From the NCBI RefSeq assembly GCF_012932425.1, contig NZ_JAAIII010000001.1, positions 620,001 to 684,000 of the forward strand: DNA of 64,000 bases, read 5' to 3'. The notes under the pieces are model-generated. The model worked only from the letters and a program-made list of their open reading frames with translations, ran no database searches and had not been told where the DNA came from. Position numbers and translations under genes: made by a program. Below, in pieces: positions 8,582 through 18,698 of this stretch. The stretch's first letter is position 1; each line of letters starts with the position of its first letter. This stretch comes from Bifidobacterium oedipodis (GTDB taxonomy: Bacteria; Actinomycetota; Actinomycetes; Actinomycetales; Bifidobacteriaceae).

Positions 8582-9283
8582 TCAGATCATGCGCATCTGG
8601 TATTTCGCAGCCAACGCCGCGATATCGGGCACACCATATTTGGCGACCAGATCCAACCAACGTTGCCGGTTCTCTTCGCCGAAGCGTTCGGCGCGAGCCG
8701 TGTAGGCGTCCACCGTCAGGAATTTGGGCGGCACGGACTTGCTGTGGAACTTATCGGCGTACATCACGATTTCCTGTTCCAGATTCATCGGCGCGTAGTC
8801 GCCCGGAGGCAGCGGCAGGCCCTGGCGCTCCACGTCCTCACGCGTCAGCCCCACACCGGTGTGGTTGCGGCAGAATTGCGCGATTGACTCGTCCACACCT
8901 TCGTCAAGCAGGTACTCATAGCCCTTCAGTCCGTGCAGAATGTAGCGTTTTTTACTGAACTTCAGTTCCTCACCGTCGCTGCCATCATGCTTGAGCACAC
9001 GATAGGTGCCGATATCATGTACTAGGCCGCCAATCATCACCAAATGCTCATCGATCAGACGCGGCGGTATTTCGCCGCCTTCGACGCCTCCCGTTGCCGG
9101 TACCGTTTCTCCCTTTGGCAGCGTGCATCGGCGCGTAAACAGCGCGTTCTGCCGGCGTGCAATCTGGCAGCCGATGGTCGCCACGATTACGCAATGTGTG
9201 TGAATCAGCTCATAGGCCGCTTCGGACGGCGCGATGGCGCGATGCAGCTGATCAATCTGCTCAATTGTCGGAATATAACCCAT
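8582..9283 (-). CDS. HD-domain metal-dependent phosphohydrolase-like protein
   Basis: This 233-residue cytoplasmic protein has the HD superfamily metal-binding pattern. An early His (IHTHC) is followed by the doublet in GGLVHDIGTY, then HGLKGYEYLL and FCRNHTGVG, and a late Asp in MYADKFHSK. Bacterial proteins of this size act on nucleotides or phosphorylated metabolites; the substrate is not evident. Two in-frame ATGs exist (9292 and 9283). A TACAAT hexamer at 9291-9296 (minus strand) ends seven bases before the ATG at 9283, suggesting a leaderless transcript that starts there. The gene is divergent from nrdH. Confidence 0.8.
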   Translation of the reverse strand: MGYIPTIEQIDQLHRAIAPSEAAYELIHTHCVIVATIGCQIARRQNALFTRRCTLPKGETVPATGGVEGGEIPPRLIDEHLVMIGGLVHDIGTYRVLKHDGSDGEELKFSKKRYILHGLKGYEYLLDEGVDESIAQFCRNHTGVGLTREDVERQGLPLPPGDYAPMNLEQEIVMYADKFHSKSVPPKFLTVDAYTARAERFGEENRQRWLDLVAKYGVPDIAALAAKYQMRMI

Positions 9284-9290
9284 GGCCTCC

Positions 9291-9296
9291 ATTGTA
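9291..9296 (-). promoter_or_regulatory. -10 hexamer (TACAAT) of a probable leaderless promoter
   Basis: TACAAT on the minus strand ends seven bases before the ATG at 9283. The intervening GGAGGCC is too close to that ATG to act as a normal ribosome binding site. Confidence 0.35.
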
Positions 9297-9516
9297 GTTT
9301 TGCCGCCCTAGGCAATCGCCTCCCAATCGTTTTCCCCTGCCTGCGGAGGCAATGACATTGCGCGCCATAATGTTCAGACATTGCCACCTTCGCACGGAAT
9401 GTGATGCATCCCACAGCGGTTTCAAGTGTGAGGTATCTGACATTGGCAATGCCCGGCGAAGCCCTTGGATCGCGCACGCGGCAGTGGGGAACCGTTGCGC
9501 CGATTGCGATTTAGCA

Positions 9517-9532
9517 TCACTACATATAGTGC
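9517..9532. promoter_or_regulatory. NrdR box 1
   Basis: TCACTACATATAGTGC is a near-palindrome close to the known NrdR consensus (acaCwATATaTwGtgt). It lies 104 bp before nrdH and pairs with a second box 33 bp downstream, about three helical turns away. NrdR represses ribonucleotide reductase genes when dATP is high. The nrdR gene itself is not in the window. Confidence 0.75.
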
Positions 9533-9549
9533 TTAGTTGCATAACACGC

Positions 9550-9565
9550 CACAACATCTTGTGTT
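9550..9565. promoter_or_regulatory. NrdR box 2
   Basis: CACAACATCTTGTGTT matches the NrdR palindrome with arms CACAA and TTGTG. Its centre is about 33 bp from that of box 1, the tandem same-face spacing normal for NrdR sites. Confidence 0.75.
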
Positions 9566-9635
9566 TTGGCAACATGCTTCTTGCGAGTAAGGTCATAACC
9601 CGCACGCATGACATCTGGAACATCAGGAGGGGAAT

Positions 9636-9932
9636 ATGTCCGTTACCATCTACAGCACATCACACTGCCCGCAGTGCGCCGCCACCAAACGCCAGTTCAG
9701 CAAGCTGGGCATTGACTATCGCGACATTAACCTCGAAGAGCAGCCGCAGGTTCTGGAACAGTTGCGGGCTGAAGGATTCCATCAGGCGCCGGTGGTGGTT
9801 ACCGACGACCAATCGTGGTGCGGCTACCGCCCGGATCTCATCAAACAGCTGGCCGCTACGCTGAACTCTCAGCACGATCTCGCCGCGCGCGTCGCCGCAG
9901 CAGCCAACGCCAATGTCACGGTGCTGGCATGA
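9636..9932 (+). CDS. nrdH: NrdH glutaredoxin-like redoxin
   Basis: This 98-residue thioredoxin-fold protein supplies electrons to class Ib ribonucleotide reductase. The redox motif CPQC (Cys11, Cys14) sits at the start of the first helix. The cis-Pro region [19 protein letters not shown] carries the WSGFRP-like signature of NrdH, here WCGYRP. It is the first gene of nrdH-nrdI-nrdE-(54-aa ORF)-nrdF. Its ATG follows AGGAGGGG. The stop overlaps nrdI (ATGA). The C-terminal extension, rich in Ala, is somewhat longer than in typical approximately 75-residue NrdH proteins. Confidence 0.95.
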   Translation: MSVTIYSTSHCPQCAATKRQFSKLGIDYRDINLEEQPQVLEQLRAEGFHQAPVVVTDDQSWCGYRPDLIKQLAATLNSQHDLAARVAAAANANVTVLA

Positions 9933-10435
9933 CGCACGCTTGCGATACGTCGCAGTCGTACTCGAATCAGCCGGCCCGCCAAGACCACCAAGGTCACCAA
10001 AACCACCAAGGTGCGGTGGTGTTCTTTTCCTCGGCATCTGAGAATACGGCCCGCTTTGTGAGCAGCTGTCGGTTCGACGAACTAGGCATCGCCACCTATC
10101 GCATTCCGCTTAAACCCAACGATCCGCCGCTGGCCGTACGCGAACCCTACATCCTGATGGTGCCCACCTATGGCGGCGGCGACATCGTCAAAGCCGTGCC
10201 GCCACAGGTCAAACGCTTCCTTAACGACCCCGATAACCGCGCATGGATACGCGGTGTCATTGCCGCCGGCAACACCAACTTTGGCGAGGCGTTCTGCGCG
10301 GCCGGCGACGTAATCGCCGCCAAATGCAAGGTGCCGTACCTGTATCGCTTCGAACTTATGGGCACCCCGGACGACACCGCCAAAGTTCGCCAAGGCGTGG
10401 CCGAATTCTTCCGCCGCAATCGGCAACAGGCATAG
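9929..10435 (+). CDS. nrdI: NrdI flavodoxin-like protein
   Basis: This 168-residue protein activates the dimanganese-tyrosyl radical cofactor of NrdF by giving reduced FMN equivalents. The FMN phosphate-binding loop is [13 protein letters not shown] (about residues 33-45), followed by the flavin-contacting VPTYGGGD and GNTNFG. The first 30 residues, rich in Gln and His, precede the conserved domain and may be a lineage-specific extension. The chosen ATG at 9929 overlaps the nrdH stop. Confidence 0.95.
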   Translation: MTHACDTSQSYSNQPARQDHQGHQNHQGAVVFFSSASENTARFVSSCRFDELGIATYRIPLKPNDPPLAVREPYILMVPTYGGGDIVKAVPPQVKRFLNDPDNRAWIRGVIAAGNTNFGEAFCAAGDVIAAKCKVPYLYRFELMGTPDDTAKVRQGVAEFFRRNRQQA

Positions 10436-10472
10436 CAAAAACCGCCACCATCACAAGGAGGAAGGCCTCATC

Positions 10473-12662
10473 ATGGCCATCACCGACAGCACCGCAACCG
10501 CGACATCCACCGCAACCGCGACATACAATCCTTCAACCGACTGGCATGCGCTCAACGCCATGCTCAACCTGTACGACGAGCAGGGCCGCATCCAATTCGA
10601 TAAAGACAAAGCCGCCGAACGCGCATACGTCACGGGCCATGTGGCCGAGCACAGCATTGTCTTCCCCACCACCGCCCAGCGACTGGACTACCTGATTCGC
10701 AACCACTATTACGACGGCAAGGTGTTCGCGCAATACTCCCCCGCATTCCTCGACTCCCTGTACGCCCACGTCGAATCCAGCGGATTCGAATTCTCCACCT
10801 TCCTCGGAGCGTTCAAGTTCTACTCCTCATACGCACTGAAAACCTTCGACGGCAAACGCTATCTGGAGGATTTCCCGCAGCGTGCGGCCGCCGTGGCGCT
10901 CGAACTCGCCGCCGGCGACGAGAATATGGCGCTTGCGATTGCGGATGAGATCATCGCCGGCCGCTTCCAGCCTGCCACACCGACCTTCCTGAACCTCGGC
11001 AAAGCGCAACGCGGCGAAGCGGTGAGCTGCTTCCTTGTGCGCATCGAAGACAATATGGAATCAATCAGCCGCGCCATCAACGCGGCCCTGCAGCTGAGCA
11101 AGCGCGGCGGCGGTGTGGCGCTGCTGCTGAGCAACCTGCGCGAGCTTGGCGCGCCGATCAAACATATCGAACACCAAAGCTCCGGCGTGGTGCCGATTAT
11201 GAAACTGCTGGAGGATTCATTCAGCTACGCGAACCAGCTGGGTGCCAGGCAGGGTGCGGGTGCGGTGTATCTCAACGCCCATCACCCTGATATCATGCGA
11301 TTCCTGGACACCAAACGCGAGAATGCGGACGAAAAGATTCGTATCAAAACGCTGGCTCTGGGCGTGGTGGTGCCGGATATCACCTTCGAACTGGCCAAAG
11401 CAAAGAAGCCGATGGCGCTGTTCAGCCCCTACGATGTGGAGCGCGTGTACGGCAAGCCGTTTGCGGACATCTCCGTAAGCGAACGATATGACGAGATGGT
11501 GGCCGATAATCGCATTCACAAAACGTATATTGACGCCCGGCAGTTCTTTATGACGCTTGCCGAACTGCAGTTTGAATCCGGCTACCCGTACATCATGTTC
11601 GAAGACACGGTTAACCGCGCGAACCCGATTGCGGGCCGCGTGACCATGTCGAACTTGTGCTCGGAAATCCTGCAGGTGCAGGAGCCGAGCACCTATAACG
11701 AAGATCTGTCGTACGCGCACATCGGTCGCGACGTCTCCTGCAATCTTGGCTCGCTGAATATCGCCAAGGCGATGGACGCCATCAAGGGACTCGGCGCCAC
11801 TGTGGAAACCGCGGTGCGTGCACTGACCTCAGTGGCCGACCATACGTCGATGGACTGCGTGCCGTCGATCAGGCGCGGCAACGAGGAAGGCCACGCCATC
11901 GGATTGGGGCAGATGAATCTGCATGGATTCCTTGCCCGCGAAGCCATTCACTACGGCTCTGAAGAAGCGCTCGACTTCACCGATATGTATTTCATGACGG
12001 TTGCCTTCCATGCCTACCGCACCTCGCATGCGCTGGCTGTGGAGCGAGGGCGGGCATTCGCCGGCTTCCGCGCATCCGATTACGCCAAACCGGCCGGGCA
12101 GGGCAATTACTTTGACAAATACACCGATGGCAGGCGCTCCTTGGAACCCCGCACGGACAAGGTGCGGCAACTGTTCGCCGAACGCGGCATTCACATCCCC
12201 ACGGTGGCCGATTGGCAGGCGTTGCGCGACGCCATCATGCAGGATGGCATCTACAACCAGAACCTGCAGGCCGTGCCGCCCACCGGTTCGATTTCATACA
12301 TCAACCACGCCACCTCGTCGATTCATCCGATCGCCTCGAAAATCGAAATCCGCAAGGAAGGCAAAATCGGACGCGTCTACTATCCGGCCGCCTACATGAC
12401 CAACGACAACCTCGACTACTACGAGGACGCCTATACCATCGGCTGGAAGAAAATCATCGACACCTATGCCGAAGCCACGCAGCACGTCGATCAGGGGTTG
12501 TCGCTGACCTTGTTCTTCCCCGACACCGCCACCACACGCGATCTCAACAAAGCGCAGATCTATGCTTGGCGCAAAGGCATCAAAACGCTGTATTACATTC
12601 GCATCCGCCAGCAGGCGCTGGAAGGCACCGAGGTGCAGGGGTGCGTGAGCTGCGCACTGTAA
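10473..12662 (+). CDS. nrdE: Class Ib ribonucleoside-diphosphate reductase alpha subunit
   Basis: This 729-residue catalytic subunit reduces ribonucleoside diphosphates to deoxy forms. Signature segments include [18 protein letters not shown] (active-site Cys), [11 protein letters not shown], the radical/active-site region SNLCSEIL, and [19 protein letters not shown]. The Cys pair near the end (GCVSCAL) is the C-terminal redox pair reduced by NrdH. The start has a strong CAAGGAGGAAGG ribosome binding site. The first 20 residues are low-complexity Thr/Ala. It acts with NrdF in the cytoplasm. Confidence 0.97.
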   Translation: MAITDSTATATSTATATYNPSTDWHALNAMLNLYDEQGRIQFDKDKAAERAYVTGHVAEHSIVFPTTAQRLDYLIRNHYYDGKVFAQYSPAFLDSLYAHVESSGFEFSTFLGAFKFYSSYALKTFDGKRYLEDFPQRAAAVALELAAGDENMALAIADEIIAGRFQPATPTFLNLGKAQRGEAVSCFLVRIEDNMESISRAINAALQLSKRGGGVALLLSNLRELGAPIKHIEHQSSGVVPIMKLLEDSFSYANQLGARQGAGAVYLNAHHPDIMRFLDTKRENADEKIRIKTLALGVVVPDITFELAKAKKPMALFSPYDVERVYGKPFADISVSERYDEMVADNRIHKTYIDARQFFMTLAELQFESGYPYIMFEDTVNRANPIAGRVTMSNLCSEILQVQEPSTYNEDLSYAHIGRDVSCNLGSLNIAKAMDAIKGLGATVETAVRALTSVADHTSMDCVPSIRRGNEEGHAIGLGQMNLHGFLAREAIHYGSEEALDFTDMYFMTVAFHAYRTSHALAVERGRAFAGFRASDYAKPAGQGNYFDKYTDGRRSLEPRTDKVRQLFAERGIHIPTVADWQALRDAIMQDGIYNQNLQAVPPTGSISYINHATSSIHPIASKIEIRKEGKIGRVYYPAAYMTNDNLDYYEDAYTIGWKKIIDTYAEATQHVDQGLSLTLFFPDTATTRDLNKAQIYAWRKGIKTLYYIRIRQQALEGTEVQGCVSCAL

Positions 12663-12716
12663 CAGCGACCGCTTCTCATCGTTCGCAAACTCACTCCAAC
12701 AAACACAGGACACCCT

Positions 12717-13876
<1,160 letters not shown>

Positions 13877-13897
13877 CGGGACATTGTCAGTGGGCTA

Positions 13898-14269
13898 CTA
13901 GTGAGCCATTGCGCCCACGGCCCAGCCCAATGCCACGCATATCAACGGCACCACAACCGTTGCCAGCAGATACAAGCTGGCAACGGCATATTTATGCCCT
14001 CGCACTAGCGACACCATTTCGTTAATCGCAGTGGAAAAGGTCGAAAATCCGCCGAGAAAACCAGTGACGAACAGCAGGTACGTCGGCTCACCCACAGCCT
14101 GATGAGCCAAAGCGGACGCGGCGAGACCAGCGCAGAACGTTGCGATGACGTTGATAATAAACGTGGACAGGGGGAAAGCATTCTTCCACCAACGCTGAAT
14201 CGACGTGTTAAGCACGAAGCGTGCGACTGCGCCCACGCCGCCGCATATGCAGATCAACAGAAAAGTCAT
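13898..14269 (-). CDS. crcB: Fluoride channel subunit CrcB/Fluc (short)
   Basis: This 123-residue membrane protein has four hydrophobic spans and the Fluc signatures: GGVGAVARF at the N-terminus, the conserved Asn in FIINVIATF, and GFLGGFSTFST, which forms the Phe-lined fluoride pore. Fluc proteins work as antiparallel dimers that leak toxic fluoride out of the cell. The start overlaps the end of the longer upstream homologue (ATGA at 14266-14269), so the two are probably a co-translated heterodimer. Confidence 0.92.
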   Translation of the reverse strand: MTFLLICICGGVGAVARFVLNTSIQRWWKNAFPLSTFIINVIATFCAGLAASALAHQAVGEPTYLLFVTGFLGGFSTFSTAINEMVSLVRGHKYAVASLYLLATVVVPLICVALGWAVGAMAH

Positions 14270-15213
14270 CCGCGCACCTCCCCGGTGGTCGGGTCTCCGG
14301 TCAGCGGAATCTCGTCGGTGATCGGTGCGGGTTCGTATGCGGGCGGCTGGTCAAGCACATCATGTTCCGAAGGCAGCACCGGCAGTGTTGATGACGACGC
14401 GGAAGCCGCGCTCTGCTGCGGCTGGCCGAAGTCACCTTCCGGCGGCGCCGGCGTGGTTAGGCTTACCGCCTGCACTCCACCCGGCGAGAGCGGATCCGGA
14501 CCGACGATAATCGTTTCCCCGGCGGCAACATGGCGGTGATGATGCCGCAACGTTTCAGCAGCGACTTTTGCGGCTCGTTTGGACGCCACCCTCAGGCCAG
14601 CACGCGCACCCACATAGGCCACCAGCAGACCACCGGCAAAGCTGACGAGCAGGTAGACCAGCGCTCCTGCAATCTGATTGGCTTGCAGGGTAGTCAGTAC
14701 TTCGATAGCCAGTGCGGACAGGGTGGAAAAACCACCGCACATACCCATGCCCACACCCCTTGAGGTGAGCTGACGAACGCGCTTGTGAATCCACGACGCC
14801 TGCGATATGTAAGAGGTCATCATCGCAAAAATGAAACAGGCAATCATATTCGCGATGAATGTGGGTATATGGAAGGCCTGCCAGAAGCCGCTACTGCTTG
14901 CGGTCGCCGGGAGCAGCAGGCTCAGGCCATAGCGCATGGACGTGCCGAGCATGCCGCCCAGGAATACGACCAAATAAATCATGCCGTCGGCCAGCGGATT
15001 GAATCGTGCCTGCACCCGTTTGATCGGGGCAAGCGGAATCTGCGGAGGCTGATCCGCCGCAGCCGCGCCCAATGGTGTGGGCGTGATATGCGCGCGCACC
15101 TGGGCTGCGGAAATCTCCTGCGTGCTGGTCACCGGTTCCACAGAGGAACCGGATTCGGTCGGCGGCGCTATCGTTGCCCCGCCGACGGCGGTAGGGGCGT
15201 CGTACACATCCAT
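14266..15213 (-). CDS. crcB: Fluoride channel subunit CrcB/Fluc with long N- and C-terminal extensions
   Basis: This 315-residue protein has a central Fluc domain at about residues 75-205: GGMLGTSMRYGLSLL, then FIANMIACFIFA, then GVGMGMCGGFSTLSALAIE. An approximately 70-residue Pro/Thr/Ala-rich N-terminal tail and an approximately 110-residue C-terminal tail rich in Pro, Ser and His flank it. The normal length is about 120-130 residues. It lies 22 bp behind purA on the same strand and overlaps the short crcB. No fluoride riboswitch fits in the gap, so expression probably depends on the purA transcript. Confidence 0.85.
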   Translation of the reverse strand: MDVYDAPTAVGGATIAPPTESGSSVEPVTSTQEISAAQVRAHITPTPLGAAAADQPPQIPLAPIKRVQARFNPLADGMIYLVVFLGGMLGTSMRYGLSLLLPATASSSGFWQAFHIPTFIANMIACFIFAMMTSYISQASWIHKRVRQLTSRGVGMGMCGGFSTLSALAIEVLTTLQANQIAGALVYLLVSFAGGLLVAYVGARAGLRVASKRAAKVAAETLRHHHRHVAAGETIIVGPDPLSPGGVQAVSLTTPAPPEGDFGQPQQSAASASSSTLPVLPSEHDVLDQPPAYEPAPITDEIPLTGDPTTGEVRG

Positions 15214-15235
15214 AATGCGGCCACAGGCAGCTGAA

Positions 15236-16549
<1,314 letters not shown>

Positions 16550-16590
16550 TTAAGCCTCATGTAGACTACCCGAAGCCCTCTACCGAAATA

Positions 16591-16811
16591 CGGCACTTTC
16601 TGTGGAATTTCCACAATAAGTGCCGCAAGGAGCGTACAGCCGCGCTCCAGATGACACTTTCTGCGTGATTATCCACAATAAGTGCCTCGTAGAGCATGCA
16701 TTCACCTACCTACGAGGCACTTTTTGTGGAATTTCCACAATAAGTGCCATCTCAAGGCCGTTTCAGACCTGCTCGCGGCACTTATTGCGGAATTCCATAC
16801 AATAAGTGCCG
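16591..16811. repeat. Array of four palindromic repeats with 61-62 bp period
   Basis: Four copies of an approximately 34-bp imperfect palindrome occur at 16591-16625, 16653-16686, 16716-16748 and 16776-16811. The half-site consensus is GGCACTTATTGTGGAA. Between copies are 27-29 bp of unlike sequence. The second spacer itself forms an 11-bp hairpin (16682-16692 with 16710-16720). Copy 2 contains a TTATCCACA 9-mer. The array fills the gap between fba and purA (both minus strand), which otherwise contains nothing gene-like. It is not a CRISPR array: copies diverge, each is a full palindrome and no cas gene is near. Confidence 0.85.
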
Positions 16812-16852
16812 CAACGAACGTGCAGATGTGCCGGTTGCGATGCGTCAGTCGC

Positions 16853-17941
16853 CTAGCGCAGGGCTTTGCCGGCGCTACCGAGCTGCTTGCAGGCTTCGAC
16901 TACGCGGGCGGCCATAGCGGTTTCCGCTTCACGTCCCCACGAGCGTGGGTCGTACATCTTCTTGTTGCCCACTTCGCCGTCGATTTTAAGCACGGCGTCA
17001 TAGTTGCGGAACATGTGCCCGGCAATGGCACGGGAGAAAGCGTATTGAGTGTCGGTGTCGATATTCATCTTGATAACGCCGTGGCTGACGGCTTCGGCAA
17101 TCTCTTCCGCAGTGGAACCGGAGCCACCGTGGAACACCAACGAGAATGGCTTGCCTTCAGGCATATCCGGCAACGCGCAGGACGAGACAGCGGCCGCGCC
17201 CAAGCTGCCTACGCGCCCATCATGTGCGGCTTCCCATACTTCATGCTGAATCTCGCCAAGCAACTCCGGGCGCAGCTTGACCACACCGGGCTTATACGCA
17301 CCATGCACATTGCCAAAGGTGAAGGCGGCCATATAACGGCCATGCTCGCCCAGCCCCAAGCGCTGAGCCACTCGCACACCATCGGCCGGCGTGGAATACA
17401 GTTTGTCGTTGATTTCGGCGCGATGGCCGTCCTCTTCGCCACCGACCGCGCCGATTTCGATTTCAAGCACGGTGTGGGCACGCACGGATTTGTCGAGCAA
17501 TTCGGCGGCGATATCAAGGTTTTCATCAAGCGGCACGGTGGAACCGTCCCACATATGCGACTGGAAGGTGGGCTCCTCGCCGCGCTTAACCTGGTCGATT
17601 TCATGGTCAAGCAGGGGCCTTACCCAGCTGTCCAAATACTGTTTGGCGCAATGGTCGGTATGCAGCGCAACGGTGATATTGGGATACTGGGCCGCGACCT
17701 CATGCGCGAATGCGGCGAAAGCAAGCGAACCAACCACTCGATCGTTCACGGATTGGCCGGAAAAATAGGCTGCACCGCCCACTGACACCTGAATAATGCC
17801 GTCAGACTCAGCTTCGGCGAATCCCTGCAACGCAGCGTTCAGCGTCTGTGTGCTGGTTACATTGATGGCGGGATAAGCGTATCCGCCGCGGTGGGCGGCA
17901 TCAAGCATTTCGGCATATCGTTCCGCAGTCGCAATCGTCAT
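16853..17941 (-). CDS. fba: Fructose-bisphosphate aldolase, class II
   Basis: This 362-residue zinc-dependent aldolase cleaves fructose 1,6-bisphosphate. Class II signatures are visible: AYPAINVTSTQTLNA at the start, VALHTDHCAK (Asp and His for catalysis and zinc), a second metal His in FGNVHGAYKPG, and LVFHGGSGSTAEEI with KMNIDTDTQYAF. In bifidobacteria it serves the lower glycolytic and gluconeogenic part of metabolism. The ATG at 17941 follows GGGAG. Alternatives at 17950 and further upstream lack a ribosome binding site. Confidence 0.95.
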   Translation of the reverse strand: MTIATAERYAEMLDAAHRGGYAYPAINVTSTQTLNAALQGFAEAESDGIIQVSVGGAAYFSGQSVNDRVVGSLAFAAFAHEVAAQYPNITVALHTDHCAKQYLDSWVRPLLDHEIDQVKRGEEPTFQSHMWDGSTVPLDENLDIAAELLDKSVRAHTVLEIEIGAVGGEEDGHRAEINDKLYSTPADGVRVAQRLGLGEHGRYMAAFTFGNVHGAYKPGVVKLRPELLGEIQHEVWEAAHDGRVGSLGAAAVSSCALPDMPEGKPFSLVFHGGSGSTAEEIAEAVSHGVIKMNIDTDTQYAFSRAIAGHMFRNYDAVLKIDGEVGNKKMYDPRSWGREAETAMAARVVEACKQLGSAGKALR

Positions 17942-18008
17942 GTCTCCCATTATCGCGCGGCCCCTAGCCGCACGCAGCCGCACGTTCAAAACGCACGAGC
18001 TGGCAGAT

Positions 18009-18698
18009 TCACAGCTCCAAACGGTAGCCCATGCCGGGTTCGGTTTTCAGGAATTTCGGGTTGGCTGGGTCGGCTTCGATTTTCTTGCGCAGTTGGGAAA
18101 CATACAGGCGTAGGTAGCCTGAATCATTGATATGTTCGGAGCCCCAGATTTCGGTGAGCAGATCCTTGCGGGTGACCAGTTTGCCGGCATTACGCACCAG
18201 AATCTCCAGCACCTTCCATTCGGTGGGCGTCAGACGCACGCGAACCTGCCGCCCTTGGGCACCATAGTCACGAAATACCGCGTGGGCGGTCAAATCAACG
18301 GTCACATCGCCCAGCTGCACAGTAGGCGTTTCGCTTTCCTGCGGAATACGGCGGGCGAGGGCGCGGATACGGGCCAACAGCTCATCGATGGAAACAGGCT
18401 TGGTCACATAATCATCGGCACCGGCATCCAGCACAGCGACCTTTTCGCGAGCGTCGGTACGGCCCGACACCACAAGAATCGGCGCATCCGTCCAGCCGCG
18501 CACGCCTTGGATCACTCCCATGCCATCCATTTTCGGCATCCCTAGATCCAGCACGAACATATCCGGATGTTCTTCGACGGCCACGGTGATGCATTCCACG
18601 CCATCGGCGGCGGTGACAATCTGATACCCCTGCGAGCGCAAGGTAATCTTCAGGGCTTTCAGGAACTGCGGATCGTCGTCGGCCACCAGAATCTTCAT
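18009..18698 (-). CDS. kdpE: KdpE response regulator
   Basis: This 229-residue OmpR/PhoB-type regulator is the cognate partner of KdpD. Its receiver domain has the acidic pair in LVADDDPQ, the phosphoacceptor Asp in MFVLDLGMPKMDG and the switch Lys in DDYVTKP. The C-terminal winged helix includes LTPTEWKVLEILVRNAGKLV and the recognition region YLRLYVSQLRKKIE. Its start overlaps the kdpD stop by four bases, so the pair is coupled. It should activate the kdpFABC promoter upstream of 26340. Confidence 0.95.
   Translation of the reverse strand: MKILVADDDPQFLKALKITLRSQGYQIVTAADGVECITVAVEEHPDMFVLDLGMPKMDGMGVIQGVRGWTDAPILVVSGRTDAREKVAVLDAGADDYVTKPVSIDELLARIRALARRIPQESETPTVQLGDVTVDLTAHAVFRDYGAQGRQVRVRLTPTEWKVLEILVRNAGKLVTRKDLLTEIWGSEHINDSGYLRLYVSQLRKKIEADPANPKFLKTEPGMGYRLEL

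Larger units (their letters stand above)
9297..9635. other. Intergenic region between the HD gene and nrdH
   Basis: About 340 bp without a credible gene. The right third holds the nrd control region with two NrdR-like boxes. The left part contains several ACATTG/GGCAATG motifs, including GACATTGGCAATGC near 9439-9452, but I see no named riboswitch. Confidence 0.5.

Noticed and set aside
9297..9510. Riboswitch upstream of nrdH
   Set aside because: No B12-box or other known aptamer core; class Ib enzymes are normally controlled by NrdR, whose boxes are present.
15214..15235. Fluoride riboswitch upstream of the crcB pair
   Set aside because: Only 22 bp separate purA from the first crcB gene, too short for the riboswitch; no crcB motif sequence seen upstream of purA either.
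16591..16811. CRISPR array (34-bp repeats, 27-29 bp spacers, four units)
   Set aside because: Repeats are full palindromes and differ from each other at several positions, spacers contain hairpins, and no cas gene is in the window.
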